A stretch of 64,000 bases of DNA from Pseudorhodobacter antarcticus (GCA_945860375.1 CAMAQR010000004.1:62001-126000); one strand, 5' to 3'; shown: positions 8,563 through 17,182, counted from the first letter of the stretch. A program made the numbers and translations. The notes: generated from the sequence alone by a model not told the origin.

Positions 8563-9390
8563 CTAGCGTATCAGTTGAGGACGCAAGCGAATTCTGCTTC
8601 GGGTGTTTTGCGGCAGATGCCGATTCAGATGCCGGTTGACGCGGCCAAACACCCAGATCACCGCCAAAGTCAGCAGTACAAAATACATGGCGACGATTGG
8701 GTATGGGATAAAGGGGTTGAAGGTCTTGTCGGCAAAATAGTTGGCATAATAGAGCGCGTCGCCCCTCTGTGCGAAGGCCGGAAATCCCGAGAAGAACACC
8801 AAGGTCGTGGATTGAAACAGAAAAATCGCCTCATTCGTATAGCTGGGCCAAGCCAGCCGCAGCATGGTCGGCCACTGGATGCGGCGGAATTTGGTCCAGC
8901 CGGTGATGCCATAAGCCTCGGCTGCCTCCAGATCACCCTTGGGGATCGCCCGCAATGCGCCGTAGAAGATCTCGGCCGAATAGGCGGCGGTGTTGAGGAA
9001 CAAAACAATCAACGCCCCGGCCCAAGCGCGGGTCAACCACGAGGTTTCAATGGTCAACCCCAGCAGGTTGAACCCGGTGCGCGGCAGCAGGACCAGCAGT
9101 TCATAGGCCAGAAAGAACTGGATGAACAAAGGCGAGCCGCGGAACACGAACACAAACCACTCGGCCGGTTTGCGCAACCACGGGCTGTGGGCGATGCGCG
9201 CCAAGGCCAAAGCGTTGGCCAGAAAGAACCCGAACAACAGCGCCAGCGCCCCGAAATAGACGTTCCAGATCAGGCCAGACCCGATCAGCGTGAACTGCTG
9301 GCACAGGGTGAAATCGGCCTTTGGCAGCAGTTTTGCACCAATGCCGATCGACCGCAGCCCATAGTCCAGAATGGTTTGATAACAGCTCAT
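8563..9390 (-). CDS. Polar amino acid ABC transporter permease (HisM/ArtM type)
   Basis: Inner-membrane permease of the HAAT/His-Glu-Gln family, 275 residues. Several hydrophobic segments are present, and the ABC-contacting EAA loop reads EAAEAYGITGWTKFRRI. The start overlaps the preceding permease stop by 4 nt (ATGA type), so the two permeases are translated together and should form a heterodimer. It is the last gene of the transport block and leads into the GS-like ligase block on the same strand. Confidence 0.92.
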   Translation of the reverse strand: MSCYQTILDYGLRSIGIGAKLLPKADFTLCQQFTLIGSGLIWNVYFGALALLFGFFLANALALARIAHSPWLRKPAEWFVFVFRGSPLFIQFFLAYELLVLLPRTGFNLLGLTIETSWLTRAWAGALIVLFLNTAAYSAEIFYGALRAIPKGDLEAAEAYGITGWTKFRRIQWPTMLRLAWPSYTNEAIFLFQSTTLVFFSGFPAFAQRGDALYYANYFADKTFNPFIPYPIVAMYFVLLTLAVIWVFGRVNRHLNRHLPQNTRSRIRLRPQLIR

Positions 9391-10268
9391 CTCGTGACCT
9401 TTCGCATGGCTTCACCGGCGGCGGTGGCTTGGCCTTTGGAAAGGCGGTCCGAAATGCGGGTCAGGACGATTTCCGACAGTTTGGTCATCAGAAGGTAAAA
9501 CACCAGCAAACCAAGGAAGTAGAACAGCCGCCAGTCCGGGTGCGGGTAGTCATAGGCTTGGGTCTTGGTGCCGCCCAGTTCGCGGGCGTAATAAACAATG
9601 TCCTTGACCGAGAGCAAAAACAGCAAGGGCGTGGCCTTGATCAAGATCATCCACAGATTGGTCAGGCCGGGCAGGGCATAGGTCCACATTTGCGGCACCA
9701 GCACGCGGCGAAAGACCTGGCCGTGCGACATGCCATAGGCCTCGGCGGTTTCCAACTGCGCATGCGGCACCGCCTGCATGGCCCCATAAATCACGTTGGC
9801 GACGAAAGCCCCGAACACGATGGCAAAGGTGATGACGGCAAGGCCAAAACCGTAGGCTTGGTTCACAAAGGTTGACGCGGTGGCCAGCGGCACTTTGGCC
9901 TCGGCGCAGACGTGGAATTCAAGGCCGCGAAACACCGGTTGGCTGGTGTCGGGGCAGACGCGCAGGTGGTTCAGGTATTCGATGCCTTGATCCAGCGCGA
10001 TGACGAAAAACAGAAAATAGATAATGTCGGGCACGCCGCGCACCATGGCGGTGTAGGCTTTGCCAAACCAGCGCAGGGGCGCAAACTGACTGCGTGCGGC
10101 CATCGCCCCACCAAACCCCAAGGCCATAGCCGCGGGAGCAGTGACGGCCAGCAGCGACAAAACGGTGACAAAAGACCAATAGAAATCAAGGTGCTTGCCC
10201 GAGGTCAGGTAGCAGACTGCCCAAGTCAGGCCCTCGATGGATTTGGGATCGGCGCAGGCTGCGAGCAT
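9387..10268 (-). CDS. Polar amino acid ABC transporter permease (HisQ/ArtQ type)
   Basis: Second permease subunit, 293 residues, with an EAA loop ETAEAYGMSHGQVFRRV. Between the first segments it has an insert with two cysteines (VCPDT and HVCAE, about residues 104-121) that may face the periplasm. It follows the binding-protein gene after a strong intercistronic hairpin and overlaps the next permease gene by 4 nt. Confidence 0.92.
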   Translation of the reverse strand: MLAACADPKSIEGLTWAVCYLTSGKHLDFYWSFVTVLSLLAVTAPAAMALGFGGAMAARSQFAPLRWFGKAYTAMVRGVPDIIYFLFFVIALDQGIEYLNHLRVCPDTSQPVFRGLEFHVCAEAKVPLATASTFVNQAYGFGLAVITFAIVFGAFVANVIYGAMQAVPHAQLETAEAYGMSHGQVFRRVLVPQMWTYALPGLTNLWMILIKATPLLFLLSVKDIVYYARELGGTKTQAYDYPHPDWRLFYFLGLLVFYLLMTKLSEIVLTRISDRLSKGQATAAGEAMRKVTR

Positions 10269-10295
10269 CGGGACGGGTCCTGTTGGGCGGGATGC

Positions 10296-10319
10296 GCCCC
10301 CCGGATTGCGCCGGGGGGC
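10296..10319 (-). promoter_or_regulatory. Intercistronic stem-loop between binding protein and permease genes
   Basis: Stem GCCCCCCGG/CCGGGGGGC with a 6-nt loop between the binding-protein stop (10328) and the permease start (10268). It has no U-tract. Hairpins in this position often protect the binding-protein mRNA and lower expression of the downstream permeases, which fits the need for excess binding protein. Confidence 0.65.
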
Positions 10320-10327
10320 AGATCAGA

Positions 10328-11050
10328 TCAGAACTTCAGGCCTTCGACGCCGAAGTACTTTTCAATCAAGATGTTGAGCGAGCCATCGGCTTTCATCGCC
10401 TGAATGGCCGCGTCAAACTTGCCTTTCAGCTCGGTGTCGGACTGGCGCATGCCAAGACCCACGCCGCCACCGATCGAGATTTCTTCACCGACAAACATCA
10501 GCGCGCCGGCGGATTCGTCCACGAAGGGGCGCAGGTAGTCTTTGTCGGCAAACACGGCCGCAGCCTCGCCATTGCGCACGGCAGCAACGGTTTCGTCGGG
10601 CGTCGGGAATTCCAGCAATGTCGCGCCGGATTCGGCAACATAAGCGGCTTGGATCGTCGAAACCTGCGCGGAAACCACACCCGTCGTGATGTCGGCATCA
10701 GCGGCTGCGGCGACATAGGCCGAGGCGGCTGGCGGATAGTAGTTGTCCGAGAAGGTGATGACCTTGGAGCGTTCATCGGTGATCGACATGCCGGCGATGA
10801 TCACGTCGTAGTTGCCCGACTGCAAGTTCGGGATGATGCTGTCCCACTCATTGGTGGACCAGGTGCATTCCAAAGCGGCGCGTTTGCAGATTTCGTCCCC
10901 GAATTCACGCTCAAAACCCGCGACTTCGCCCTTGTCGTCGATGAAGTTGAACGGAGGATAGGCACCCTCGGTCGCCAGACGCACGACCTGGGCCGAAGCA
11001 AAGCCCGCAGTCAGAGCCAGCAGAGTGGTCGCAAGAAGCAGTTTTTTCAT
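10328..11050 (-). CDS. Polar amino acid ABC transporter periplasmic binding protein
   Basis: Family-3 solute-binding protein, 240 residues. The start at 11050 gives a clean signal peptide (MKKLLLATTLLALTAGFASA) and has GGGGA before it. The mature part opens with VVRLATEGAYPPFNFIDDKG, the usual lysine/arginine/ornithine/histidine-type beginning, and contains WDSIIPNLQSGNYDVIIAGM and a C-terminal EKYFG. The ligand is probably a polar amino acid or amine-derived compound used by the following ligase/oxidase genes. A perfect palindrome lies 57 bp upstream of the start. Confidence 0.92.
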   Translation of the reverse strand: MKKLLLATTLLALTAGFASAQVVRLATEGAYPPFNFIDDKGEVAGFEREFGDEICKRAALECTWSTNEWDSIIPNLQSGNYDVIIAGMSITDERSKVITFSDNYYPPAASAYVAAAADADITTGVVSAQVSTIQAAYVAESGATLLEFPTPDETVAAVRNGEAAAVFADKDYLRPFVDESAGALMFVGEEISIGGGVGLGMRQSDTELKGKFDAAIQAMKADGSLNILIEKYFGVEGLKF

Positions 11051-11106
11051 TGTAGTCCCCTGTTTGGTAGGTCCGTTGGTTTTAGAGCGGATGGCATTCA
11101 ATCACA

Positions 11107-11121
11107 TTCAGATTGTCTGAA
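11107..11121. promoter_or_regulatory. Perfect palindrome upstream of the binding-protein gene
   Basis: TTCAGA-TTG-TCTGAA is a 15-bp perfect palindrome in the gap between the ATPase gene and the binding-protein gene, about 57 bp before the latter's ATG on the minus strand. Together with the hairpin at 11154-11189 it suggests that the binding-protein gene has its own regulated promoter here. Confidence 0.5.
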
Positions 11122-11153
11122 ATCCAAGACAAGTACAGTCTTTGAGCGTTGCG

Positions 11154-11189
11154 GTTGCCATCACCCGGTCGAAAACGAGGGATGGCAAC
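11154..11189 (-). terminator. Stem-loop after the ABC ATPase gene
   Basis: Inverted repeat GTTGCCATC(A)CC with GGGATGGCAAC, one bulged base and a loop of about 13 nt, starting 6 nt after the ATPase stop on the minus strand. No strong U-run follows, so this is either a Rho-assisted end or an attenuating hairpin. Confidence 0.5.
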
Positions 11190-11194
11190 GCGCT

Positions 11195-11980
11195 TTAGCG
11201 TGAACCGCCCGCGGAAAGAAAGCCACGCAGGCGGTCGGTTTTAGGATTGCTGAAAAGTTCGGCCGGAGGGCCTTGCTCTTCGATTTTGCCCATGTGCAGG
11301 AAAACGACGTGATCCGATACATCGGCCGCCAGCTTCATGTCATGGGTCACCAGAATCATGGTGCGGCCTTCGTCAGCCAAGGCCTTGATCACCCTGATAA
11401 CTTCCTGTTCCAGTTCCGGGTCAAGGGCGCTGGTGGGTTCGTCAAACAACAGCGCGCGGGGTTCCATGCACAGCGCCCGCGCGATGGCCGCGCGTTGTTG
11501 CTGACCGCCCGAAAGCATCGCGGGCCAGGCATCGGCCTTGTCGGCAATGCCCACCTTGGCCAGATAGCCGCGCGCCTTTTCCTCGACTTCCTTGGGGTCG
11601 CGTTTCATCACGGTCACCGGGGCCTCCATGACGTTTTGCAGAATCGTCATGTGCGACCACAGGTTAAACTGCTGAAACACCATGGAAAGATTGGTGCGCA
11701 TCCGCGTCACCTGTGCGCGGTCCGACGGGTGACGGCCAAGGCCCTGACCCTTCCAACGCACGGCCTCACCCTCAAACACAATCTCACCGGCCTGACTGTC
11801 TTCCAGCAGATTGCAGCAGCGCAGCAAGGTGGATTTGCCCGAACCAGACGACCCGATCAGCGAAACCACATGACCCCGCGGCGCCACCAGATCGACGCCC
11901 TTCAGCACCTCAAGGCTGCCATAGCTTTTGTGCAAGTCATGGATGGCGATGACTGGAGTGTCTTTGGAGGGTTCGATCAC
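11195..11980 (-). CDS. Polar amino acid ABC transporter ATP-binding protein (HisP/GlnQ type)
   Basis: Cytoplasmic ATPase that powers the two permeases downstream, 261 residues. Walker A is GSSGSGKST, the signature is LSGGQQQR, Walker B is ALLFDEPTSALDPE, and the H-loop is LVTHDM. Length and sequence match the HisP/GlnQ group. It is the first gene of the nine-gene same-strand block. A hairpin separates it from the binding-protein gene, so the rest may be expressed partly from a second promoter. Confidence 0.94.
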   Translation of the reverse strand: MIEPSKDTPVIAIHDLHKSYGSLEVLKGVDLVAPRGHVVSLIGSSGSGKSTLLRCCNLLEDSQAGEIVFEGEAVRWKGQGLGRHPSDRAQVTRMRTNLSMVFQQFNLWSHMTILQNVMEAPVTVMKRDPKEVEEKARGYLAKVGIADKADAWPAMLSGGQQQRAAIARALCMEPRALLFDEPTSALDPELEQEVIRVIKALADEGRTMILVTHDMKLAADVSDHVVFLHMGKIEEQGPPAELFSNPKTDRLRGFLSAGGSR

Positions 11981-12081
11981 GGGGCGGCCTTGGTTTTGGG
12001 TGAGTGTTCAAGTAGGACGCAGAAATGGCGGGTTTGCAACGACATTTCAGACGCTTTGCGCCCGCCGGATGGGCAATTTTA

Positions 12082-12855
12082 TCAGATTTTATGCGCAATC
12101 TGGTCAGGTGTTGGCGGGTTGGGCACGGCGAGATAAACCTCGGCCGCGATTCGCACCACGCCGCGCAACAGCAGGGCGTCGCGGTCAGCTTGTGTCAGCG
12201 CGGCGATGGCGGTCTGGATGGCGTCAAAATACAGGTCCACATCGGCACCTTTGGCCGCGATATAAGGCAGCACTGGCGTCGGCGGATCGGTGCGCCCGAT
12301 GACCCGCAGCGTTTGCGCAAAGGGTTCATGGCGGTGCAGCATTTCCCAAGTCACCGCATCCAGCGCGGCCAGATCGGCCCGCCCTTCGGCCACGGCCAGT
12401 GCCGAAAACAGATGGCCACCTGTCTCCAGACCGGGTGGCAGGCGCAGTCCCAAAGCCGCTGCATGGGTCTGCGGTGCGGCCCAGCCCGACTGCGACATCG
12501 GCTCGTTATAGGCAAAATTGGCACCGTCAAAGTCGGAAAGCTGCGCACGCGGATCGCTGCGGCGGACGACATAGACCGAATAGTAGTGGCCGGGCGGGCA
12601 ATCGGGCAGGGCGTAATCGGGGGTTCCGATCAGAGTGACCTGATCGTGCAATCTGGCCCGAAACGGATAACCGCAGGTTTGCGAAAAGGTCAGATCGGGG
12701 TCGGTCCACGCATCCCAATAGGCCCGCGCCCCCCGGGTGAGCGTTTCCGGGGCGGCGATGCCATTGCGGCGCAAGCGGTCCCGGATCCCCGCCCACAGCC
12801 GATCATTTGCACCGGCGGTTTCGGCGCGGTCATACATGCCAAGGCTTGCGATCAT
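12082..12855 (-). CDS. PhnD-like phosphate/phosphonate-type binding-fold protein without signal peptide
   Basis: Protein of 257 residues resembling the PhnD family of type II periplasmic binding proteins (motifs SQTCGYPF, GHYYSVYVVRR, NEPMSQSGW and an AALDAVTWEML segment). Unlike transporter binding proteins it starts MIASLGMYDRAE, with no signal peptide visible. The start at 12855 overlaps the TerB-like stop (ATGA). No permease or ATPase gene is adjacent. This family includes stand-alone sensor or scavenging proteins. The ligand and the location in the cell are uncertain. Confidence 0.75.
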   Translation of the reverse strand: MIASLGMYDRAETAGANDRLWAGIRDRLRRNGIAAPETLTRGARAYWDAWTDPDLTFSQTCGYPFRARLHDQVTLIGTPDYALPDCPPGHYYSVYVVRRSDPRAQLSDFDGANFAYNEPMSQSGWAAPQTHAAALGLRLPPGLETGGHLFSALAVAEGRADLAALDAVTWEMLHRHEPFAQTLRVIGRTDPPTPVLPYIAAKGADVDLYFDAIQTAIAALTQADRDALLLRGVVRIAAEVYLAVPNPPTPDQIAHKI

Positions 12856-13289
12856 TCGCGGGCGGCCTGCTGGCGGGCCAGTCCGGACTCCACATCCGTC
12901 AGGCCCAAAAGGTTCGCCAAAAGCCGCATCATCTGATCCTCGCCCGCATCGCGCAAGCCATCGGCCAACACCACCGACCACAGCGCGGTCAACAGGCCTG
13001 TGCGATCTTCCAGCGGCACGGCAGCCTTCAAGGCGCGGGTAAATCGAATGGTATCAGGGGCTTGGGATTCCAGATCCTCTGCTTCGCTGCGCAGTTTCGC
13101 CGCCTCAAACGGGCCAAGCCCATGCCGCACCATCAGGATTCTTTCGATCCGCTCCACTTCTTCGGCGGCGTAAAGCCCATCGGTTTTGGCGATGCGCACC
13201 AACAAGGCTGCAAGCGCAAGCCGGGCGTCAGGCTCGGGCAGGCGGGGCGGGGCGGGGGCCAGAAGGGCGCGAAGGATATCTGCGATCAT
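12852..13289 (-). CDS. TerB-like (tellurite resistance TerB family) helical protein
   Basis: Small all-helical protein of 145 residues. The pattern RLALAALLVRIAKTDGLYAAEEVERIERIL, then a second half ending VVLADGLRDAGEDQMMRLLANLLGL, matches the duplicated acidic helical TerB-like domain, where AKTDG and LADG are the metal-site turns. Family members are thought to bind divalent metals near the membrane. It is translationally coupled to the PhnD-like gene. No other ter genes are present, so tellurite resistance should not be assumed. Confidence 0.8.
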   Translation of the reverse strand: MIADILRALLAPAPPRLPEPDARLALAALLVRIAKTDGLYAAEEVERIERILMVRHGLGPFEAAKLRSEAEDLESQAPDTIRFTRALKAAVPLEDRTGLLTALWSVVLADGLRDAGEDQMMRLLANLLGLTDVESGLARQQAARE

Positions 13290-13355
13290 CGGGTCAGAAT
13301 AAGGCCGGCAGAGGCATTTGCCAAGCCCCGGAAGTTTGCTGAAACACCTATGATA

Positions 13356-14141
13356 TCAGGCGTTTGACAGCCGCCTGAACATCGCCTCTATCCGCGCGGC
13401 TTCGACGTCCATGCCATAGGGCGGGTTGACCACGAACAGGCCGGACCCCTCCATCCGGTGGCCCTCGCGCACTTGGGGGAAGCGCACTTCGGTCCGCAAG
13501 GCATCGGGGAACTGCGCCTGCAACGCCTTCAGCATCGGGCCATGCGGCCCCCCCACCAACAGCGGATACCACAAGGCAATGATGCCAACGTTCCACTTGC
13601 GGGCGATGTTGGTCAGGTGCTTGGGGATGGCGTCGTAATCGGCCTTCACCTCATAGCTGGGGTCGATCAGCATCAGCCCCCGGCGCGGCGTTGGCGGGGT
13701 GATGGCAAGGCCGACGTCAAAGCCATCCTTTTGATATATAAGCGCATTCCATGGCACCATCGCCGCGCGCAGGTGTTGGATTTCCTGCGGATGCAGTTCG
13801 GCCAGATGGATTGTATCCTGATCGCGCAGGGTCAGTGCTGCGATCATCGGAGAGCCGGGATAGGCCAGCGGGCCAAAGCTGGACCGCACCTCGGCCAGAC
13901 GCTGGCGGTAGGGGTGGTTGAGCGCAAACCATTGTTCGGCAATGGCAATTCCGGCCTCTGCCTCTCCGGTCTTGAGCGCCTCATCCGCCCCCAGATCATA
14001 AAGCCCGCGCCCGGCGTGGGTTTCGATATAGGTCAGCGGTTTGTCCTTTTGCGTCAAATAATCCAAGCACCACGCCAACAGCGCGTGTTTTTGAACATCG
14101 GCCAGGTTCCCGGCGTGGAAAAGATGTTGGTACGACAGCAT
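13356..14141 (-). CDS. rlmJ: 23S rRNA (adenine(2030)-N6)-methyltransferase
   Basis: SAM-dependent methyltransferase that modifies A2030 of 23S rRNA, 261 residues. The N-terminus MLSYQHLFHAGNLADVQKH is diagnostic of the RlmJ/ComJ family and is followed by the SAM-loop THAGRGLYDL. The catalytic (D/N)PP(Y/F) motif appears as DPSYE, with Ser in place of the second Pro. A DSxYE-type variation is tolerated in some methyltransferases, but it is worth noting. A lone gene with a 66-bp gap to the TerB-like gene. Confidence 0.93.
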   Translation of the reverse strand: MLSYQHLFHAGNLADVQKHALLAWCLDYLTQKDKPLTYIETHAGRGLYDLGADEALKTGEAEAGIAIAEQWFALNHPYRQRLAEVRSSFGPLAYPGSPMIAALTLRDQDTIHLAELHPQEIQHLRAAMVPWNALIYQKDGFDVGLAITPPTPRRGLMLIDPSYEVKADYDAIPKHLTNIARKWNVGIIALWYPLLVGGPHGPMLKALQAQFPDALRTEVRFPQVREGHRMEGSGLFVVNPPYGMDVEAARIEAMFRRLSNA

Positions 14142-14240
14142 CAGGGTTTATAGGCCGGGATTTGGATGGGGGGAAGGGGGCAGCTGGTTTGGCTGGGGAA
14201 TCGGGGTTAACGCTTGGAAATGGTTGGAAATTTGGTGTGA

Positions 14241-14284
14241 GGTATGCGTGGGGTTGCCGTGGGGTATGCGTCGGGTAACCGTCC
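14241..14284. repeat. Two imperfect 22-bp tandem repeats
   Basis: Two adjacent 22-bp units beginning GGTATGCGT, with GGGT and CCGT at matching positions and 17 of 22 bases the same. They lie in the 288-bp gap between rlmJ and pyrG. The rest of this gap is G-rich on the plus strand with no gene that I can support. Confidence 0.6.
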
Positions 14285-14429
14285 CGACACGGCGCGCGCT
14301 GGGGGAAGGGTTAACGCAACGCGCGGGGGGCTGCCGACGATCAATCGGTGCATCGACCAATTCAGGGGTAGGTTGGGTTTTTCGCCCGCCTTTGCGGTGA
14401 ATGAGGGGTCAATGACCCACCCTGCGGCG

Positions 14430-16073
14430 CTACACCAACCGCTCCACTTCCTTCGCGGCCCTGATGAAATCTGCGAACAGCGGATGCGGGGCGAAGGGTT
14501 TGCTTTTCAATTCCGGGTGGAACTGCACGCCGATGAACCACGGGTGATCCTTGACCTCGACAATCTCGGGCAGGCGGCCGTCGGGGCTCATGCCGGAAAA
14601 GATCAGGCCGCATTTCTCCAAGGATTCAATGTACTTGGCGTCCACCTCGTAGCGGTGGCGGTGGCGTTCTTCGATGGTGGTGGTGCCGTAAATCTGCGCC
14701 ACATGGCTGCCGGGCTTCAAGGTCGCGGTATAGGCCCCCAGACGCATGGTGCCGCCTTTGGCATCGCCGGCCTTGCGGGTGACGACGTGGTTGCCTTGAA
14801 CCCACTCTTTCAGGTGATAGACGACGGGGGTGAAGCGTTTCTCTCCGGCCTCATGGTCGAATTCTTCCGATCCGGCATTGGTCAGCCCGGCCAGATTGCG
14901 GCTGGCTTCGATCACCGCCATTTGCATGCCCAGACAAATGCCCAGATAGGGGATCTTCTTTTCTCGCGCGAATTGGGCGGCTTTGATTTTGCCTTCAGTT
15001 CCGCGTTCGCCAAAGCCACCGGGCACCAAGATCGCATGGAAGTTCTGCAAATAGGGGGCGGGGTCTTCACGTTCAAAGATTTCGGCGTCGATCCATTCGG
15101 CTTTGACGCGGGTGCGGTTGGCCATGCCGCCATGGGTCAGCGCCTCGGCAATCGACTTATAGGCGTCTTCCAACTGGGTGTATTTGCCGACGATGGCCAC
15201 CCGCACCACGCCCTCGGCATGGTTCAGACGGTCCATCACGTCTTCCCAGCGCGCGAGGTTCGGTTTTGGTGCGGGCGTGATGCCGAAAGCGTCCAGCACG
15301 GCCTGATCCAGCCCTGCGCGGTGATAGGCCAGCGGCGCCTCGTAAATGGTTTTCAGATCATAGGCGGGGATGACATGCTCTTTGCGGACGTTGCAGAAGA
15401 GGGCAATCTTTTCCAATTCACGGTCGGGAATCGGGTGTTCAGAGCGGCAAACCAGAACGTCGGGCGCAAGGCCGATGCTTTGCAATTCCTTGACCGAATG
15501 CTGGGTGGGTTTGGTCTTGAGTTCGCCAGACGCGGCCAGATAGGGCAGCAGGGTCAGGTGCATCAGGATGCTTTGACCGCGCGGGCGTTCGTGGATGAAC
15601 TGGCGGATGGATTCAAAGAACGGCAGGCCTTCGATGTCGCCGACAGTGCCGCCGATTTCACACAGCATGAAATCAACCTCGGCGTCACCAATACGCAGGA
15701 AGTCTTTGATTTCATTGGTGACATGCGGGATGACCTGAATGGTCTTGCCCAGATAATCGCCGCGCCGCTCTTTTTCCAGCACGTTGGAATAGATGCGGCC
15801 CGAGGAAATGCTGTCGGTTTGGCGCGCGGACACTCCGGTGAAGCGTTCGTAATGGCCAAGGTCCAGATCGGTTTCGGCGCCATCATCGGTGACGAAAACC
15901 TCGCCATGTTCAAAGGGCGACATCGTGCCGGGATCGACGTTCAAGTAGGGATCGAGTTTGCGCAGCCGCACCGTATAGCCGCGGGCCTGCAACAGCGCCC
16001 CCAAGGCGGCAGAGGCCAGACCCTTGCCAAGCGAGGACACCACGCCGCCGGTGATGAAGATAAAGCGTGCCAT
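14430..16073 (-). CDS. pyrG: CTP synthase
   Basis: Makes CTP from UTP, ATP and glutamine. At 547 residues it has the standard length. The N-terminal synthetase domain begins [17 protein letters not shown] with the P-loop-like motif, and contains [16 protein letters not shown]. The C-terminal glutaminase domain has the nucleophile cysteine in YLGICLGMQ and the His-Glu pair in VQFHPEL. The secG gene lies upstream on the same strand, 149 bp away. Confidence 0.98.
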   Translation of the reverse strand: MARFIFITGGVVSSLGKGLASAALGALLQARGYTVRLRKLDPYLNVDPGTMSPFEHGEVFVTDDGAETDLDLGHYERFTGVSARQTDSISSGRIYSNVLEKERRGDYLGKTIQVIPHVTNEIKDFLRIGDAEVDFMLCEIGGTVGDIEGLPFFESIRQFIHERPRGQSILMHLTLLPYLAASGELKTKPTQHSVKELQSIGLAPDVLVCRSEHPIPDRELEKIALFCNVRKEHVIPAYDLKTIYEAPLAYHRAGLDQAVLDAFGITPAPKPNLARWEDVMDRLNHAEGVVRVAIVGKYTQLEDAYKSIAEALTHGGMANRTRVKAEWIDAEIFEREDPAPYLQNFHAILVPGGFGERGTEGKIKAAQFAREKKIPYLGICLGMQMAVIEASRNLAGLTNAGSEEFDHEAGEKRFTPVVYHLKEWVQGNHVVTRKAGDAKGGTMRLGAYTATLKPGSHVAQIYGTTTIEERHRHRYEVDAKYIESLEKCGLIFSGMSPDGRLPEIVEVKDHPWFIGVQFHPELKSKPFAPHPLFADFIRAAKEVERLV

Positions 16074-16222
16074 GAGAGCCCCCGTGTATGGTTAAAGCAG
16101 CATCGATTCGGTGGTTTGGAATCGAGGCATCACGGGAGTTGAGCAATAGCCTAAGACAGCCGATTGCGCAACCCGACCGCAAGATGCAGTTGGTTTGCAG
16201 TGTTGCGCGCCAACAGTTGGTA

Positions 16223-16612
16223 TCAATTCGAGGCGGGCGGTGCGATCGGACCTGTGGCTGCCGGGGGCGTTGCCGGCGCGTCACTGGGCACGGGCGTCGC
16301 TGGCACCGCACCGAGATCGGAGGCGGCAGGGGCTGCAGGTGCCGGTTGTTGCGCGCCCAACTGGTCAATGACCGAGGCGGTCGATGTCGATTGCGCCGCC
16401 AGAATGGTCAGGGTGATCGAGGTGATGATAAACCCGATCGCCAAAATCCACGTCACTTTGCCCAAGGCCGTTGCCGCAGCCCGGCCCGAGATCGCACCGC
16501 CACCGCCGCCCGAGCCCATGCCCAGACCGCCACCTTCCGACCGTTGCAGCAGCACCACGCCGATCAACAGCAGGGCGAGGATCAGGTGGATGGTGAGAAC
16601 GACGTTTTCCAT
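16223..16612 (-). CDS. secG: Preprotein translocase subunit SecG
   Basis: Small inner-membrane subunit that assists SecYE. The first 75 residues hold two hydrophobic helices around the conserved central LLQRSEGGGLGMGSGGG loop. The second helix follows GKVTWILAIGFIITSI. The C-terminal tail of about 45 residues is Pro/Ala-rich and longer than in E. coli SecG, as is common in alphaproteobacteria. The secG-pyrG order on one strand is also common in this group. Confidence 0.95.
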   Translation of the reverse strand: MENVVLTIHLILALLLIGVVLLQRSEGGGLGMGSGGGGGAISGRAAATALGKVTWILAIGFIITSITLTILAAQSTSTASVIDQLGAQQPAPAAPAASDLGAVPATPVPSDAPATPPAATGPIAPPASN

Positions 16613-16700
16613 GCGGTCAGGCTTTCCAAAGGGACTGCGGGTATCTAGGCGGATGTGGTCCGAGGCGCAAGCCCTTGGCTGGGGCGCAAGCCTGCCTCTG

Positions 16701-16795
16701 CGCTCAAATATCCAAACGGATGGGGTTCAATCCGGCAGCCGGTGGCCCTTGGCGGATAAAAGAGCCTCCGGCGGGGATATTTTCGCCAAGTTGAA
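16701..16795. repeat. Rhodobacteraceae-type intergenic repeat, inverted pair
   Basis: A plus-strand copy at 16763-16795 (AGCCTCCGGCGG then GGATATTTTCGCCAAG) and a shorter inverted copy around 16703-16712 (CTCAAATATCC) lie in the 186-bp gap between secG and the VOC gene. The same GGATATTT..GCCAA core occurs at 27395-27415, 33614-33634 and 42271-42291. Confidence 0.6.
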
Positions 16796-16798
16796 GCG

Positions 16799-17182
16799 CT
16801 AGGCCGGGGTCTCACAGACGGCCGATAGTTTGTTGCCATCGGGGTCGCGCAGGTAGCAGGCGTAGAAATGCGGGCCGTATTTGCGCAGGCCCGGTGCGCC
16901 TTCGTCGGTGCCGCCATGGGCGAGGCCTGCGGCGTGGAAGGCATCGACAGCGCTGCGGCTGCTTGCCGTGAAGGCCAGCATGGAGCCGTTGCCGATGCTG
17001 GCTTGCTGCCCGTTGAAGGGGGTGTCGATCCACAGGCAAAGGCCAGCTTCCCCGGGGGGGCCGTAGCACAGCTCGGTCTCGTCGCCTTGGCGCAGGATAT
17101 GCCCCAGAGTGGGCATCAACGCATCATAAAACCGCCGCGCGCGGGGAATGTCGTTTGATCCAAGTGTCACATACATCAGCAT
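16799..17182 (-). CDS. VOC-family (glyoxalase/bleomycin-resistance-like) protein
   Basis: Single-domain vicinal-oxygen-chelate protein of 127 residues. Features are MLMYVTLGSNDIPRARRFYD at the start and YLRDPDGNKLSAVCE near the end, where the metal-ligand Glu normally sits. Such proteins work as metal-dependent dimers (isomerases, glutathione transferases or binding proteins), and the reaction cannot be told from sequence. The start at 17182 overlaps the end of the small membrane-protein gene, pointing to co-translation. Confidence 0.88.
   Translation of the reverse strand: MLMYVTLGSNDIPRARRFYDALMPTLGHILRQGDETELCYGPPGEAGLCLWIDTPFNGQQASIGNGSMLAFTASSRSAVDAFHAAGLAHGGTDEGAPGLRKYGPHFYACYLRDPDGNKLSAVCETPA

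Noticed and set aside
14244..16142. 632-codon open frame on the plus strand
   Set aside because: Antisense to pyrG. No family motif and no ribosome site. It stays open because of G+C-rich codon bias.
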